The notes beneath the pieces were generated by a model that was not told the DNA's origin, made no database searches, and was given only the letters and a program-made list of their open reading frames with translations. Of a stretch of 64,000 nucleotides of DNA, positions 32,574 through 41,870 are shown one piece after another. Source of the DNA: an uncultured Spirochaetaceae bacterium (GTDB taxonomy: Bacteria; Spirochaetota; Spirochaetia; Sphaerochaetales; Sphaerochaetaceae); NCBI GenBank assembly GCA_944388955.1, contig CALXKJ010000005.1, forward strand, positions 62,001 through 126,000, written 5' to 3'. Each line of letters begins with the position of its first letter. Position 1 is the first letter of the stretch. Made by a program: the position numbers and the translations under genes.

Positions 32574-33536
32574 ATGACAAAAGAAGAACTTTTCACAACG
32601 TTTCATGACATCGGTCTTGTACCAGTAGTCAAGATCGAGGATGCAGAGAAGGCAGTACCACTTGCAAAGGCACTCATCGATGGAGGAATTCCTTGCGCCG
32701 AAGTCACATTCCGCACAGATGCGGCAGAAGAGGCTATCAGGAAAATCAGCCAGGCATATCCTGAGATGCTCGTTGGAGCTGGAACTGTAATCAATCCACA
32801 GCTTGCTGAGAAAGCTGTCGCCGCAGGTGCTAAGTTCATCGTTTCCGCAGGTCTTAACCCAGAGACTGTTAAGTGGTGTATCTCACACAATGTTCCTGTA
32901 ACACCTGGTGTATGCACACCTTCTGAAATCGAGCAGGGAATTGCACTTGGCCTTGACGTACTCAAGTTCTTCCCAGCTGAGGCTTCTGGCGGAGTCGCAA
33001 TGCTCAAGGACTTTGCAGGTCCGTTCTCGAAGATCAAATTCATGACAACCGGCGGAATCAACCCGAATAACGTTCAGGATTATGCCAAGACACCTAATGT
33101 GCTTGCTATCGGTGGTTCATGGATGGTAAAGCCAGATCTCATCAATAACTGCAAGTGGGACGAGATCACAGAGCTCTGCAAAGAAGCAAGAGTGAAGATT
33201 CAGGGACTGACACTTGCTCATGTAGGAATCAACCTCCCGGATCCGGAAGCTGCCGCAAAGGTTGCTGACGAGTTCGCCAAGTTCGGCATGGAAATCAAGA
33301 ACGGCAATTCCTCCATCTTCATGAACAAGGAAATCGAGGTCATGAAGAAGAATTATCTCGGCACAAACGGTCACCTTGCATTCAGATGCTTCGATATCGA
33401 GAGAACGCTCTACTTCCTCAAGGACAAGGGCTTCACGGTAAACGAGTCGACAATCGCACGCGATGCGAATGGCAAAATCAAGGTATGTTACCTTAACGAG
33501 GAAATCGGCGGTTTCGCAGTCCACCTTGTAAAATAA
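32574..33536 (+). CDS. eda: KDPG aldolase with C-terminal VOC (glyoxalase-like) domain
   Basis: 320 aa, about 100 residues longer than ordinary Eda. Residues 1-205 are a KDPG/KHG aldolase: AEVTFRT (catalytic Glu), VGAGTVIN, PGVCTPSE, LKFFPAEASGG (Schiff-base Lys) and FMTTGGINP. Residues about 210-320 (LTLAHVGINLPDPEAAAKVADEF to GGFAVHLVK) have the beta-alpha-beta repeats of VOC proteins. It cleaves KDPG to pyruvate and glyceraldehyde-3-phosphate; the added domain may bind a sugar acid or metal. Start at ATG 32574 with AGGGAG SD; the upstream in-frame extension carries the operator and is non-coding. Confidence 0.92.
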   Translation: MTKEELFTTFHDIGLVPVVKIEDAEKAVPLAKALIDGGIPCAEVTFRTDAAEEAIRKISQAYPEMLVGAGTVINPQLAEKAVAAGAKFIVSAGLNPETVKWCISHNVPVTPGVCTPSEIEQGIALGLDVLKFFPAEASGGVAMLKDFAGPFSKIKFMTTGGINPNNVQDYAKTPNVLAIGGSWMVKPDLINNCKWDEITELCKEARVKIQGLTLAHVGINLPDPEAAAKVADEFAKFGMEIKNGNSSIFMNKEIEVMKKNYLGTNGHLAFRCFDIERTLYFLKDKGFTVNESTIARDANGKIKVCYLNEEIGGFAVHLVK

Positions 33537-33563
33537 AAATAAAGCTCTAAAACCAAGCTCACG

Positions 33564-33595
33564 CTCCCGGGATGCAGATTCCGGGAGTTTTGTTT
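33564..33595 (+). terminator. Terminator of eda
   Basis: CTCCCGG (33564-33570) pairs with CCGGGAG (33581-33587), followed by TTTTGTTT. Confidence 0.88.
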
Positions 33596-33650
33596 CGCAC
33601 TTTACATGATTTTCCTTTTATTCATACATCTTTTGAGGTATCTTCAGATT

Positions 33651-34526
33651 ATGCCAGAAGTAGGATATAGAGCACACGATTTCGGTTCATTCGGCTCCGC
33701 TGCCGAGCTCGGCGAGAGGATTGAGAGCATAAGAAAAGGATGTATTCAGCTTGCCCTGAATAAAGTCATCCCATCGGCAAAGCCCTGGGAGGAATGGGAC
33801 GAGGAATACATATCAGGGATAAGAGATGACCTTCTTAAGCACGGTGTCTGGGTTGCCATGATAGGCTGTTACATCAACCCCGTGCATCCTGTTAAGGAAG
33901 CTAGGGACTTGGAAGTGAAGCGTTTCGAGACATCCCTCAAGCTCGCAAAAGCTTTCGGTTGCCCATATGTAGGCACAGAAACCGGAACACAGAATCCTGA
34001 TGGTGGTTATTCCGTCTATACTTCAGATCCGAGGTTCATGGATGTCTTCTACGAAAGCCTCGACAGGATGCTTGAGGCCGCGGAGAAATATGATTCATAT
34101 GTCGCTATTGAAGCTGTCGCGAGAAACCACACCATGTCAACTATAGAGAGAATGCATGACATGCTTGACAAATACCCGACAAAACGCCTCCGCGTAATCT
34201 TCGATCCAGTCAATCTTCTTCCCTACTGTGGAATAAAGGAAAAAGATGGAGTGACGCTGAAAGTCCCATCTGAAGATGCTGAGCATCGTTTCGTCTCGGA
34301 AGCTCTCGATGTATACGGTACAAGACTTGCCGCTATACATTGCAAGGATTATGTGATTGATGACAATGGCTTCAAGCATGGGGATATCCCGGCACTCACA
34401 GGCATATTCAGGTGGAAGGCTTTTGCCGAGGAGCTCAGAAGGAGGAATATCGATGTCCCATGGCTCCTCGAAAATCACAATCCGCTTACTGTCAAAGAGA
34501 CTGCCGACACGATAGCAGCATACTGA
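33651..34526 (+). CDS. Sugar phosphate isomerase/epimerase-like TIM-barrel protein
   Basis: 291 aa, xylose-isomerase-like (AP_endonuc_2) fold. Likely metal ligands: Glu in YVAIEAVA, Asp in VIFDPVNLL, His in AAIHCKDY and Glu in WLLENHN, a set typical of sugar epimerases and inosose isomerases. The substrate is unknown; a uronate or keto-sugar fits the neighbourhood. Start at ATG 33651 rather than 33606, because TATCTT at 33639-33644 lies exactly 6 nt upstream (leaderless pattern). It ends one base before the convergent thymidine-kinase-like gene. Confidence 0.82.
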   Translation: MPEVGYRAHDFGSFGSAAELGERIESIRKGCIQLALNKVIPSAKPWEEWDEEYISGIRDDLLKHGVWVAMIGCYINPVHPVKEARDLEVKRFETSLKLAKAFGCPYVGTETGTQNPDGGYSVYTSDPRFMDVFYESLDRMLEAAEKYDSYVAIEAVARNHTMSTIERMHDMLDKYPTKRLRVIFDPVNLLPYCGIKEKDGVTLKVPSEDAEHRFVSEALDVYGTRLAAIHCKDYVIDDNGFKHGDIPALTGIFRWKAFAEELRRRNIDVPWLLENHNPLTVKETADTIAAY

Positions 34527-35669
34527 TCAGAGAAGATAAGGCTGGGAAAACGACACAGGATGCCTGTTCTCCTGAAGCACCTTCTCAAGGTATTCGGTAT
34601 CAAGGCTGAGGTCAGAGACAATCTTCACGAGAAGCGCTTCACCTATGAGATTCTGCTCGCAGAAAAGATAGCTGAGCGCTTTTTCCGCTATGTGACCTGG
34701 CAGAATAGAATTCATGTAGATATCACTATCATCAGAGTCCCCATAACGCTTTATGAGATTATCATAGAGAGCTGATGTTTCAGGTCTTTCATTGAGCGCC
34801 TGCAGTTCTTTTATAAGAGGCTCCGCGTTTCCTCTTCCAGCCTCTTCGCCAAGAGGTTTCAGCGTGAAGAATGTGTATTCCTTTCCGGGGAGGAAATGAT
34901 GACGCTCACATCGCGCAGCATAATTCGGCTCAAGACTGCTGTTCTTGATTTTATCTCCGCCAACAACGATAAGCGGATCGAAATAAAGCGCCGGGCACTC
35001 TCTGTCATCTATCTGGTAATACCTATACGTGTAGAAAGCGGAAGACATGCAATCGGGATGCTCACAGTAGGCGGTGAGAGGAATCACATCTGTTGCTATA
35101 TCAAGCATAAGACGTGCTGTGGAATTGAAGAATTCGCGTCGGAAATTGAGTATCAGAGTCGGAAAGACAAACATGCATCCGCGCTCGATAGACAGATTTC
35201 TGGCGACATACGCAAGCCGCTCATCGAAGAATGAGGCCTCATCGATTATATAAGTCCCCACATCAGGATTATCTCTCACGACTTCCTCGAAACCGAATGA
35301 GTCCCTGATTCTCGCAATATTCTTTCCGCATCTGACATATCCCGAACGGAAAGCAAGCGCATCTTCCGGATACTCAGTGAATCTCACGCCATCGATTTCA
35401 GAGCGGATAAAGAAAATCTTACGTCTATCAACAGCACCTGTTGATGTCATAGCGCCGACAACAGAGCTCTTCTTCTGAGCAACTGACGCATCACGCCATA
35501 CACGGGCAGCGAATTCTGTCTTGCCAGAGCCCATAGGCCCTATGAGGAGAACACGCCGTCCCGGTACAGTGAAATCGAAATGAGTGAATGTCTCATGCAC
35601 ATCCAGCGTAGGAAAGCCCAGGGATTTGAGAAAATCAGCTCCGGGAGTGTTATTTATTATCTCAGGCAT
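34527..35669 (-). CDS. Thymidine kinase-like protein, long spirochaete form
   Basis: 380 aa, about twice the usual type II thymidine kinase. P-loop [12 protein letters not shown] near residue 42, lasso/Walker B region [13 protein letters not shown], and the zinc-ribbon halves CEHPDC and ARCERHH typical of TK1. About 140 additional residues follow the ribbon and are not recognised. It probably phosphorylates thymidine in a salvage route with PNP and DeoC, which is encoded just downstream with an 8-nt overlap. Weak SD (GGAAG). Function is inferred from motifs; the C-terminal extension is unexplained. Confidence 0.78.
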   Translation of the reverse strand: MPEIINNTPGADFLKSLGFPTLDVHETFTHFDFTVPGRRVLLIGPMGSGKTEFAARVWRDASVAQKKSSVVGAMTSTGAVDRRKIFFIRSEIDGVRFTEYPEDALAFRSGYVRCGKNIARIRDSFGFEEVVRDNPDVGTYIIDEASFFDERLAYVARNLSIERGCMFVFPTLILNFRREFFNSTARLMLDIATDVIPLTAYCEHPDCMSSAFYTYRYYQIDDRECPALYFDPLIVVGGDKIKNSSLEPNYAARCERHHFLPGKEYTFFTLKPLGEEAGRGNAEPLIKELQALNERPETSALYDNLIKRYGDSDDSDIYMNSILPGHIAEKALSYLFCEQNLIGEALLVKIVSDLSLDTEYLEKVLQENRHPVSFSQPYLL

Positions 35670-36312
35670 TCTCTTCCTTCACTATAGCGATACCAGCGCT
35701 AGCTCCGATACGATTCGCGCCTGCATCAATCATGGCTTTCGCCTTCTTGTAGTCCCTTATGCCTCCAGAAGCCTTGACGCCAAGCTTATCACCGACAACG
35801 CTTCTCATCAAAGCAACATCATGCTCAGTCGCGCCACCTGTGGAGAAGCCTGTGCTTGTCTTGACGAAATCAGCACCGGCTTCCGCTGAAAGCTCACATG
35901 CTGTTCTCTTCTCGTCATCCGAAAGGAGGCATGTCTCGATGATAACTTTCAGCACCTTACCTTCCGTAGCTTTCCTCACAGCCTTTATATCTTCAAGCAC
36001 CTCACTTGTCATACCTGACTTGAGATACCCGATATTGATTACCATATCTATCTCGTCGGCACCATCAGCGACAGCTTTTTCTGCCTCATATGCCTTTGAT
36101 TCAGTATCCATCGCACCAAGAGGGAATCCAACAACAGTACATACCGCAACATCACTCCCGGAAAGAATCTCAGATGCCAGCTTTACCCAGCAAGAGTTGA
36201 CACAAACTGATGCGAAATGATACTCAAGAGCCTCTTTGCAAAGCTTTTCGATTTTCTCCTTTGTGGCCTCCGCCGCCAGTAATGTATGATCTATGAAACG
36301 CTGAATAGCCAT
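35662..36312 (-). CDS. deoC: Deoxyribose-phosphate aldolase
   Basis: 216 aa class I aldolase. Splits 2-deoxyribose-5-phosphate to acetaldehyde and glyceraldehyde-3-phosphate. The Schiff-base Lys is in [11 protein letters not shown], with partner residues in KVIIETCLL and [15 protein letters not shown] opens the barrel. Start at ATG 36312 with GGAGG SD; the longer frame to 36366 runs into the upstream oxidoreductase. Encoded between an oxidoreductase and the thymidine-kinase-like gene, it completes deoxynucleoside salvage. Confidence 0.95.
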   Translation of the reverse strand: MAIQRFIDHTLLAAEATKEKIEKLCKEALEYHFASVCVNSCWVKLASEILSGSDVAVCTVVGFPLGAMDTESKAYEAEKAVADGADEIDMVINIGYLKSGMTSEVLEDIKAVRKATEGKVLKVIIETCLLSDDEKRTACELSAEAGADFVKTSTGFSTGGATEHDVALMRSVVGDKLGVKASGGIRDYKKAKAMIDAGANRIGASAGIAIVKEENA

Positions 36313-36328
36313 ATTCACTCCTCCCTCA

Positions 36329-37300
36329 TCAAAGCATTTTGCCCAGCCTAGCATCAAGAATACCATCCCTCATTGTCGGATAGCCACTACCTTTTACAAC
36401 ATGGTCAAGCAGAATCGCAATACCTATCTCATCATCTGAAAGATTCATGGGATAGAATGGATTCTCGAAAATAGTTTTCGCTCCCAGTGTCACATGTGTC
36501 AGTGTCATAGGACCATTACCCACAGACACATCGCGATGGAAGACGAAAGGCATGAACACAGGATAGCCTTTATCGTCTACTGTGCTTACTCCCCTCTCTG
36601 TTATGATTCCCCTTTCACCTCTTATCTCAATGGTTTTTCCATAGAAATATGAATGATACTGATTGGATGAGAAATCATTGATGAAAAGGCCTTTGCTGAA
36701 GCGGAGGAGGCGAAGCGCTCTTTTGTAATCCTCCATCTCTCCAGTACGGACCATCCCCTTCCTTTCACCTGTCTTCAGCATATGAGATGGATAATCCACA
36801 GAGCCAAGGCTCTCAGGCATTTCATCATCTATGCCGAGAACACGGCGTGCTATCGAGGCTGCATGATGATTATGAAGTCCTGAAATCCTGACCTGATCGA
36901 TATTTCCTACAATATGCAGAGAGGATAATATCGATGCGTATAACGGCGTGTACTGATACTGCTCGCATACAACGCCTTTCGCATCGATAAGTGATGAGAG
37001 CTCTTCATCGGAAAATGGATAGAATACAGTCTCAGAGATTATGAATTCTCCCTTTTTCTTCAGGTAAGAAAGAAGCTCATAGCATCCTTCCTTGCCTGTG
37101 GACACAATGACTGCCACATGCTCTGCTTCAAGAGCTTTATCGATCTCAGAATATGCATTGAAGCCCATTTCACGCATCTCCTGTGCACGTTTCTCCGTAT
37201 GCGTGTAGATTGCGGAAATCTCCATAAGCGATGGAATCATACTGGCAATACGCACAAAGAACATAGCGCGCCACCCCGTACCGGCAAGGACAACTTTCAT
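36329..37300 (-). CDS. Gfo/Idh/MocA-family oxidoreductase
   Basis: 323 aa. N-terminal Rossmann segment [17 protein letters not shown] with a GxGxR-type dinucleotide loop (GTGWR), then the [10 protein letters not shown] strand and a C-terminal alpha/beta substrate domain. The usual EKP motif is changed to ISETVFYP, so activity and substrate are uncertain. SD sequence GGAGG before the ATG at 37300. It lies 16 nt upstream of deoC on the same strand. Probably a sugar or cyclitol dehydrogenase. Confidence 0.8.
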   Translation of the reverse strand: MKVVLAGTGWRAMFFVRIASMIPSLMEISAIYTHTEKRAQEMREMGFNAYSEIDKALEAEHVAVIVSTGKEGCYELLSYLKKKGEFIISETVFYPFSDEELSSLIDAKGVVCEQYQYTPLYASILSSLHIVGNIDQVRISGLHNHHAASIARRVLGIDDEMPESLGSVDYPSHMLKTGERKGMVRTGEMEDYKRALRLLRFSKGLFINDFSSNQYHSYFYGKTIEIRGERGIITERGVSTVDDKGYPVFMPFVFHRDVSVGNGPMTLTHVTLGAKTIFENPFYPMNLSDDEIGIAILLDHVVKGSGYPTMRDGILDARLGKML

Positions 37301-37374
37301 GGCATTCCTCCATGAATGAGTATACATCATCCGTGGCGCTTGAAGCATTCGCTTTCAGATTGTAAGCTCTGGTC

Positions 37375-38328
37375 ATGCTACTGAATATTTTCCAGGAGCT
37401 TTTCACGTGGATAATGCTCCTTATCATCCTGCTTAATATCTCACAGAGAAAATACCCGAGAACGGAAAAGAAGAGAAAGGCGACGATTCTCCTTGCTGTC
37501 GATTTCCTTGTCGTCTATACAATTCTCGCGCTTCTTGCCGCTCTAAGTCTTCCGATGTGGCTTGGCTGGATTGCGGTTGCTGCCGGCATAGTGCTTCCGA
37601 TTGTCCTCCATAGACAATTCTGGCCTTTCAGGATGCACTGCTCAAAGTGCGGCAAACGCCTCGACTACAGCCATATCATCGGCTACGACGAGAACCTATG
37701 CCAGGATTGCTATTTCGATGCTCATCCAGATGAGAAACGCATCGAGGAAGAAAAGAATAAGACCAAGGAAGAGAAGCTTGAGGAATCATTCACGAAAGCA
37801 GATAAAGTCGATGATATAAACTGGGACGAATGGGAGCCTACAGAGCGCTGTGTACTTACATATGTGACAGACAACGGCAGAATTCTTCTCATAAACAAGA
37901 AGCGAGGTCTCGGAAAAGGCTACATCAACGCACCCGGCGGGCATATAGAGATTGAGGAGACAAAGAAGGAAGCCGCAATAAGGGAAACAAAGGAAGAGAC
38001 AGGTCTCGATGTCGACAACCTTGAGGAGAGAGGAACTCTTTACTTCCAGTTCAAGGACGGCATGAGGATGATTGGCTATGTCTTCTTCACATCGACATGG
38101 TCTGGCACCCTTATCGATGAATGTGATGAGACAAAACCATTCTGGATCGATATCTCATCTCTCGATTACTCCGCGATGTGGGAAGATGATAAACTATGGC
38201 TTCCAGTCGCGCTTTCAGGCAAGAAGTTCTCTGGTTACTTCATCTTCGACGATCTCACGATGATTGATTCAAAGGTTGTTGAAGAGGAAGACGATGAGCC
38301 AATCATAGAGCTCGATGAGAATCCTTGA
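37375..38328 (+). CDS. Membrane-anchored zinc-ribbon Nudix hydrolase
   Basis: 317 aa with three parts. Residues 1-85: three hydrophobic segments. Residues about 86-120: a zinc ribbon (MHCSKCGKRLDY to ENLCQDC). Residues about 155-270: a Nudix domain with a full Nudix box (GHIEIEETKKEAAIRETKEETGL pattern GX5EX7REUXEEXGU). The Nudix part resembles MutT/8-oxo-dGTP hydrolases, so it would hydrolyse a nucleoside diphosphate-X at the inner face of the membrane. It has no SD sequence, with TAAGCT exactly 6 nt before the ATG. Overlaps the aldo-keto reductase gene by 14 nt. The architecture is unusual. Confidence 0.83.
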   Translation: MLLNIFQELFTWIMLLIILLNISQRKYPRTEKKRKATILLAVDFLVVYTILALLAALSLPMWLGWIAVAAGIVLPIVLHRQFWPFRMHCSKCGKRLDYSHIIGYDENLCQDCYFDAHPDEKRIEEEKNKTKEEKLEESFTKADKVDDINWDEWEPTERCVLTYVTDNGRILLINKKRGLGKGYINAPGGHIEIEETKKEAAIRETKEETGLDVDNLEERGTLYFQFKDGMRMIGYVFFTSTWSGTLIDECDETKPFWIDISSLDYSAMWEDDKLWLPVALSGKKFSGYFIFDDLTMIDSKVVEEEDDEPIIELDENP

Positions 38329-39172
38329 TAGCCTCCCCATAATGGGACTATGGAACATGGGAGACACTCCATTCCATAGTCCTATCCCATCAAAAGAAGC
38401 CAAGAATATAATAAAAAAGGCTTACAGAATGGGAATAAGGACATTCGACACAGCATTCTCTTATGGCAATGCTGACACACTCCTCTATTCCGCGATGCGA
38501 GAACTCGGGAAGGACGACTGGTCCGTAATCTCAAAAGTAATGCCAGTACCAACACTGAGAAAGAAAGCTGAAATCTCGCTATCAAGATTGCATAAAGATT
38601 GTTTCAGCGTTCTGCTTCTCCATTGGCCGACTGAAGATGAGTCATTATACAGAAGGCTGAAAGAGCTTGAATCACTGCTTTCAGAAGGAAAAACAGAGGC
38701 GATAGGTGTTTCGAATTTTCCACTCACTCTCCTTAAAAAAGTGATGCATGATTTTCCTCTTACATATCATGAAAGGCCACTGTCGCTTATATGGGATAAA
38801 GACTACGAGGAAGAGAAAAATACAGGGATAAAGATACTTGCTTACGCCCCGCTTGGCATGGGGCTTCTCTCCGGGAAATACTCCAGGAAAGAAGACGTTG
38901 CTGACAGCAGAGCAAGTCTCTATGCTTTCTCTTCCCCACACATGGAAGAACTTCTCACACTGCTTGCCAATAAACCATCAATGGCACTTTCCTGGGTGTA
39001 TATGAAGAAACCGTATGGTGTGGTATCAGGGTATGGGAAAGTGGAAGAACTGGAGATTCTCAGGAATATAAAGACAATTGATAATGAAAACTTCAGCCAT
39101 CTTTCAGAGCTTTCTCATAAGATTACATCTCTTGCTTCTTCAGATAACATCTTCGCTCATAACTGGAAATGA
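38315..39172 (+). CDS. Aldo/keto reductase family protein
   Basis: 285 aa (alpha/beta)8 barrel NADPH-dependent reductase. The catalytic tetrad can be traced: FDTAFSYG (Asp, Tyr), VISKVMPVP (Lys) and VLLLHWP (His). The GVSNFP and LAYAPLGMGLLSGKY segments are typical. The substrate is unknown. Its start lies inside the Nudix gene, so the two are translationally coupled; YigZ follows 14 nt downstream with its own leaderless-type promoter. Confidence 0.85.
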   Translation: MRILDSLPIMGLWNMGDTPFHSPIPSKEAKNIIKKAYRMGIRTFDTAFSYGNADTLLYSAMRELGKDDWSVISKVMPVPTLRKKAEISLSRLHKDCFSVLLLHWPTEDESLYRRLKELESLLSEGKTEAIGVSNFPLTLLKKVMHDFPLTYHERPLSLIWDKDYEEEKNTGIKILAYAPLGMGLLSGKYSRKEDVADSRASLYAFSSPHMEELLTLLANKPSMALSWVYMKKPYGVVSGYGKVEELEILRNIKTIDNENFSHLSELSHKITSLASSDNIFAHNWK

Positions 39173-39186
39173 GTTAAAATCGGAAT

Positions 39187-39783
39187 ATGCTCATACTCAA
39201 GGAACGCGCTGAAGCCGAGATAGAAGTGAAGAAATCACGGTTCATAGCCATTGCGCTGCCGACATCATCAATAGAAGATGTGAAGAAAAATGTGATGATG
39301 ATACGCTCCGAGTATCCCGATGCGACACATGTCGTCCATGCAGCTGTCATAGGCAAAGCAGGAACGATGTACTCTTCATCAGACGACAGGGAGCCGAAAA
39401 ACACAGCAGGACGTCCCGCGCTGGAGGTTCTGAAAGGCTCGGGAGTCACAGACATAACAGTATGCATTGTCAGATACTTCGGGGGCACGCTCCTTGGAAC
39501 AGGCGGGCTTGTCAAAGCCTATGGTGACAGCACCAAGGAAGTGCTGAAGATAGCTCCCACGGAGCCTCTTATAGAGAAGACAGATTTCAGGATGGTGCTT
39601 CCCTATAATGCGTACACTCTCATAAAAAGACTTTTTGACGCAACAGGAACAGAAGTGAAAAAAGAAGAATTCGATATAAACATAACAGTGGAAGGCTCAC
39701 TTCCATCTTCTTCATATCCTGATCTCAAAAGCGGTGCTGAGGATATAGGGCAAGGAAAGATAATCCTCGAAATCATTCACTGA
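39187..39783 (+). CDS. YigZ/IMPACT family protein
   Basis: 198 aa. N-terminal UPF0029 domain with KKSRFIAIALPTSSIEDV, SDDREPKNTAGRPALEVL and the strongly conserved IVRYFGGTLLGTGGLVKAYGD, followed by the smaller YigZ C-terminal domain. E. coli YigZ and eukaryotic IMPACT share this fold; a role in translation or protein turnover has been proposed but the reaction is unknown. TAAAAT (39175-39180) lies exactly 6 nt before the ATG and there is no SD sequence. Overlaps the convergent M28 gene by 7 nt. Confidence 0.92.
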   Translation: MLILKERAEAEIEVKKSRFIAIALPTSSIEDVKKNVMMIRSEYPDATHVVHAAVIGKAGTMYSSSDDREPKNTAGRPALEVLKGSGVTDITVCIVRYFGGTLLGTGGLVKAYGDSTKEVLKIAPTEPLIEKTDFRMVLPYNAYTLIKRLFDATGTEVKKEEFDINITVEGSLPSSSYPDLKSGAEDIGQGKIILEIIH

Positions 39784-41147
39784 CGCGAAAGCTTGTATTT
39801 CCTATTCCCATCAAGAAGAAGCTCTGTCTTCCTTTCCACACTATCTCTCTCATCACGTTTCATCGCAAAACGTATTGCGAGCTGTAAACAGCGCGAGAGC
39901 GCTTCTGGTGAGACTTTATCTGGAGTATCATCTGTGCTATGTGATGGTGTATCAACACCAGGAGGCATTCCTGTAAGCGTTGTAGCGGCAATCCCTCTGA
40001 TAGCGGCAGAGACTGCATCTGTCTCACCTCCAAACAGACCAAGCCGGCCAAGCCCTATCTTATACCCCATCGATGAAGCTATTGCGGAAAGCTCCGCCGC
40101 GAGCTTCTGGGAAAGTGACACAAGCCCATTGCCATCGGATGACAGGAAGACAAGATCATCTTCCGAGAATATGCCATCGAAATTTATATTCTCCGCGTTC
40201 ACCAAAAGGTGGGAATTATCGCTGTACCAGATATTACTGCCTTGTGCTTCGCACTCCTCGCCATCGAATGAGACAAACACAAGACGTGTATTCTTCATTC
40301 CCCTTCCCACTTTCTTCTCCCTGGAGAAATATAAACCGAGAGTCGTGACAATCGCGACACCGGAGAGGTTATCACCAGCACCGCCTGTATATTCCTTACC
40401 GGACATTGAGATGATATAAACAGCCGCCAGCGAAGCAAGGAATGAAAGAAAAAGGAGTATCACAATAAGCGCGTCCGGGATATTCGCCCTGAAAAGCCTA
40501 CCCTCGAAGATCTCCGCGATAAATGAAAGCAAGGAAACAATCGAAAGAGCAAGAAAGCCAAGCAAAGCTGTGTTCATCGAGAAGACTGCTTTCATCTTCG
40601 CATCGTCAATACCGCTTATCGAGGCTGTATCATGATGGGCAGAGAAGATAATCGTGCGATGAACTTCCTCTTCTGGCTCAATCACTGCATGGACATTAGT
40701 CGCGACTGCAGATGGGAAGAAACGGCGAAGAGGATTGCTTCTCTTTGCAAGGTCCCTTGAGATAGCAATTATGAATAGAATGGCTATCGGCAGAGCAATA
40801 TACGGAAGTCCGATGAACGAGAACAGGAAGACAACTGACGAAAAAACAGCAAGCGACACCAAATGCCACTTTGTGATATCCGGAATGATCTTCCCTGTTG
40901 TGACAGTAACATCATCAGTGAATTTCTCAAACTGCGATGCAATACGGCGCGCCGCATTCCGCGATGCATCTGACGCTGCAGGTCTAGGACCTAATTCATC
41001 AAATAGCGAAGAAAGAAGCGAGAAGCATTCATCTGAAAGCTTAGGTGCAAAGATTGTCTCTTCTGGAATCACTTCCGGCTTTTTCTCACGCCTGAGTTTT
41101 CCAAGACTGTCTTTCAGTTTGTTTCCGAAATCCCTAAGCTTTCCCAT
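39777..41147 (-). CDS. M28-family membrane metallopeptidase
   Basis: 456 aa. Zinc ligands are seen in SAHHDTAS, AGDNLSG, FDGEECEAQG and a late HSTDDTPDKV. Four hydrophobic segments (two around residues 95-135 and two around 205-265) split the N-terminal part, so the peptidase domain is membrane-tethered. Such proteins are di-zinc aminopeptidases. Start at ATG 41147: TATATT on the minus strand lies exactly 6 nt upstream, so a leaderless mRNA is likely and the longer frame to 41234 is rejected. Peptide substrate unknown. Confidence 0.85.
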   Translation of the reverse strand: MGKLRDFGNKLKDSLGKLRREKKPEVIPEETIFAPKLSDECFSLLSSLFDELGPRPAASDASRNAARRIASQFEKFTDDVTVTTGKIIPDITKWHLVSLAVFSSVVFLFSFIGLPYIALPIAILFIIAISRDLAKRSNPLRRFFPSAVATNVHAVIEPEEEVHRTIIFSAHHDTASISGIDDAKMKAVFSMNTALLGFLALSIVSLLSFIAEIFEGRLFRANIPDALIVILLFLSFLASLAAVYIISMSGKEYTGGAGDNLSGVAIVTTLGLYFSREKKVGRGMKNTRLVFVSFDGEECEAQGSNIWYSDNSHLLVNAENINFDGIFSEDDLVFLSSDGNGLVSLSQKLAAELSAIASSMGYKIGLGRLGLFGGETDAVSAAIRGIAATTLTGMPPGVDTPSHSTDDTPDKVSPEALSRCLQLAIRFAMKRDERDSVERKTELLLDGNRKYKLSRQ

Positions 41148-41258
41148 GCTTTGAATATAGCAGAAGAAAGAATTTGACGAAATAATCGAGCTCGGCCAAG
41201 ACAACAAACAAGCTTCAGGATGCAATAATGCCACTTAATCCCAATACGGGATTGATGA

Positions 41259-41287
41259 TTGACACAATTTCCATCAATCTGTAATAT
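41259..41287 (+). promoter_or_regulatory. Promoter of the tRNA cluster
   Basis: TTGACA (41259-41264), 17-nt spacer, TAATAT (41282-41287), with the first tRNA starting 24 nt downstream. Confidence 0.8.
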
Positions 41288-41310
41288 CGTAATCCGATTG
41301 ATATTGTATT

Positions 41311-41395
41311 GGAGAGATGTCCGAGTGGTCGATGGTGGCAGTCTTGAAAACTGCTGAGGCGAAAGTCTCCGGGGGTTCGAATCCCTCTCTCTCCG
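41311..41395 (+). tRNA. tRNA-Ser (anticodon UGA)
   Basis: Acceptor GGAGAGA/TCTCTCC, long variable arm, anticodon loop CTTGAAA. 3' CCA is not encoded. Reads UCA/UCG. Confidence 0.95.
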
Positions 41396-41403
41396 ATAAA
41401 ACT

Positions 41404-41493
41404 GGAGAGGTGCGAGAGAGGCCGAATCGGGCTCCCTGCTAAGGAGTTGACCTGCTAAACCCGGGTCCGGGGGTTCGAATCCCCCCTTCTCCG
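41404..41493 (+). tRNA. tRNA-Ser (anticodon GCU)
   Basis: Long variable arm; stem GCTCC/GGAGT around loop CTGCTAA; acceptor GGAGAGG with one G-U pair. Reads AGC/AGU. Followed by a terminator at 41500-41531. Confidence 0.95.
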
Positions 41494-41499
41494 TAAAGA

Positions 41500-41531
41500 C
41501 CATAGCTTTCTGAAGATGGCTATGGTTTTTT
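41500..41531 (+). terminator. Terminator after the first two tRNA-Ser genes
   Basis: CCATAGC (41500-41506) pairs with GCTATGG (41519-41525), followed by TTTTTT. Confidence 0.88.
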
Positions 41532-41600
41532 CTTGCAATGGAAAAGAATAGCACTTGCCTCACCTTTTCTATTGTGATAGATTGTTACGCGTTGTTAATT

Positions 41601-41674
41601 GAGACTATAGCTCAGCTGGATAGAGCATCAGTTTGCGGAACTGAGGGTCGGAGGTTCGAATCCTCTTAGTCTCG
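41601..41674 (+). tRNA. tRNA-Arg (anticodon GCG)
   Basis: All stems pair: acceptor GAGACTA/TAGTCTC, D stem GCTC/GAGC, anticodon stem TCAGT/ACTGA, T stem GGAGG/CCTCT. The loop TTGCGGA gives anticodon GCG, which reads CGC directly. Most bacteria use ACG edited to ICG for CGU/CGC/CGA, so an encoded G34 is uncommon. Confidence 0.93.
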
Positions 41675-41681
41675 TCCTTTT

Positions 41682-41769
41682 GGAGAGATGTCCGAGTGGT
41701 CGAAGGAGCCGGACTCGAAATCCGGTGTAGTGCTCTGCATTACCGAGGGTTCGAATCCCTCTCTCTCCG
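41682..41769 (+). tRNA. tRNA-Ser (anticodon CGA)
   Basis: Long variable arm, stem CCGGA/TCCGG with loop CTCGAAA. Reads UCG. Acceptor identical to the UGA isoacceptor. Confidence 0.94.
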
Positions 41770-41783
41770 TCCTAGGCAAATCT

Positions 41784-41869
41784 GGAGAGGTGTCCGAGTG
41801 GTCGAAGGTGCACGATTGGAAGTCGTGTATGGTCGAAAGCCATCGGGGGTTCGAATCCCCCCCTCTCCG
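41784..41869 (+). tRNA. tRNA-Ser (anticodon GGA)
   Basis: Stem CACGA/TCGTG around loop TTGGAAG, long variable arm. Reads UCC/UCU. With UGA, GCU and CGA this completes a serine set able to read all six codons. Confidence 0.94.
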
Positions 41870-41870
41870 T

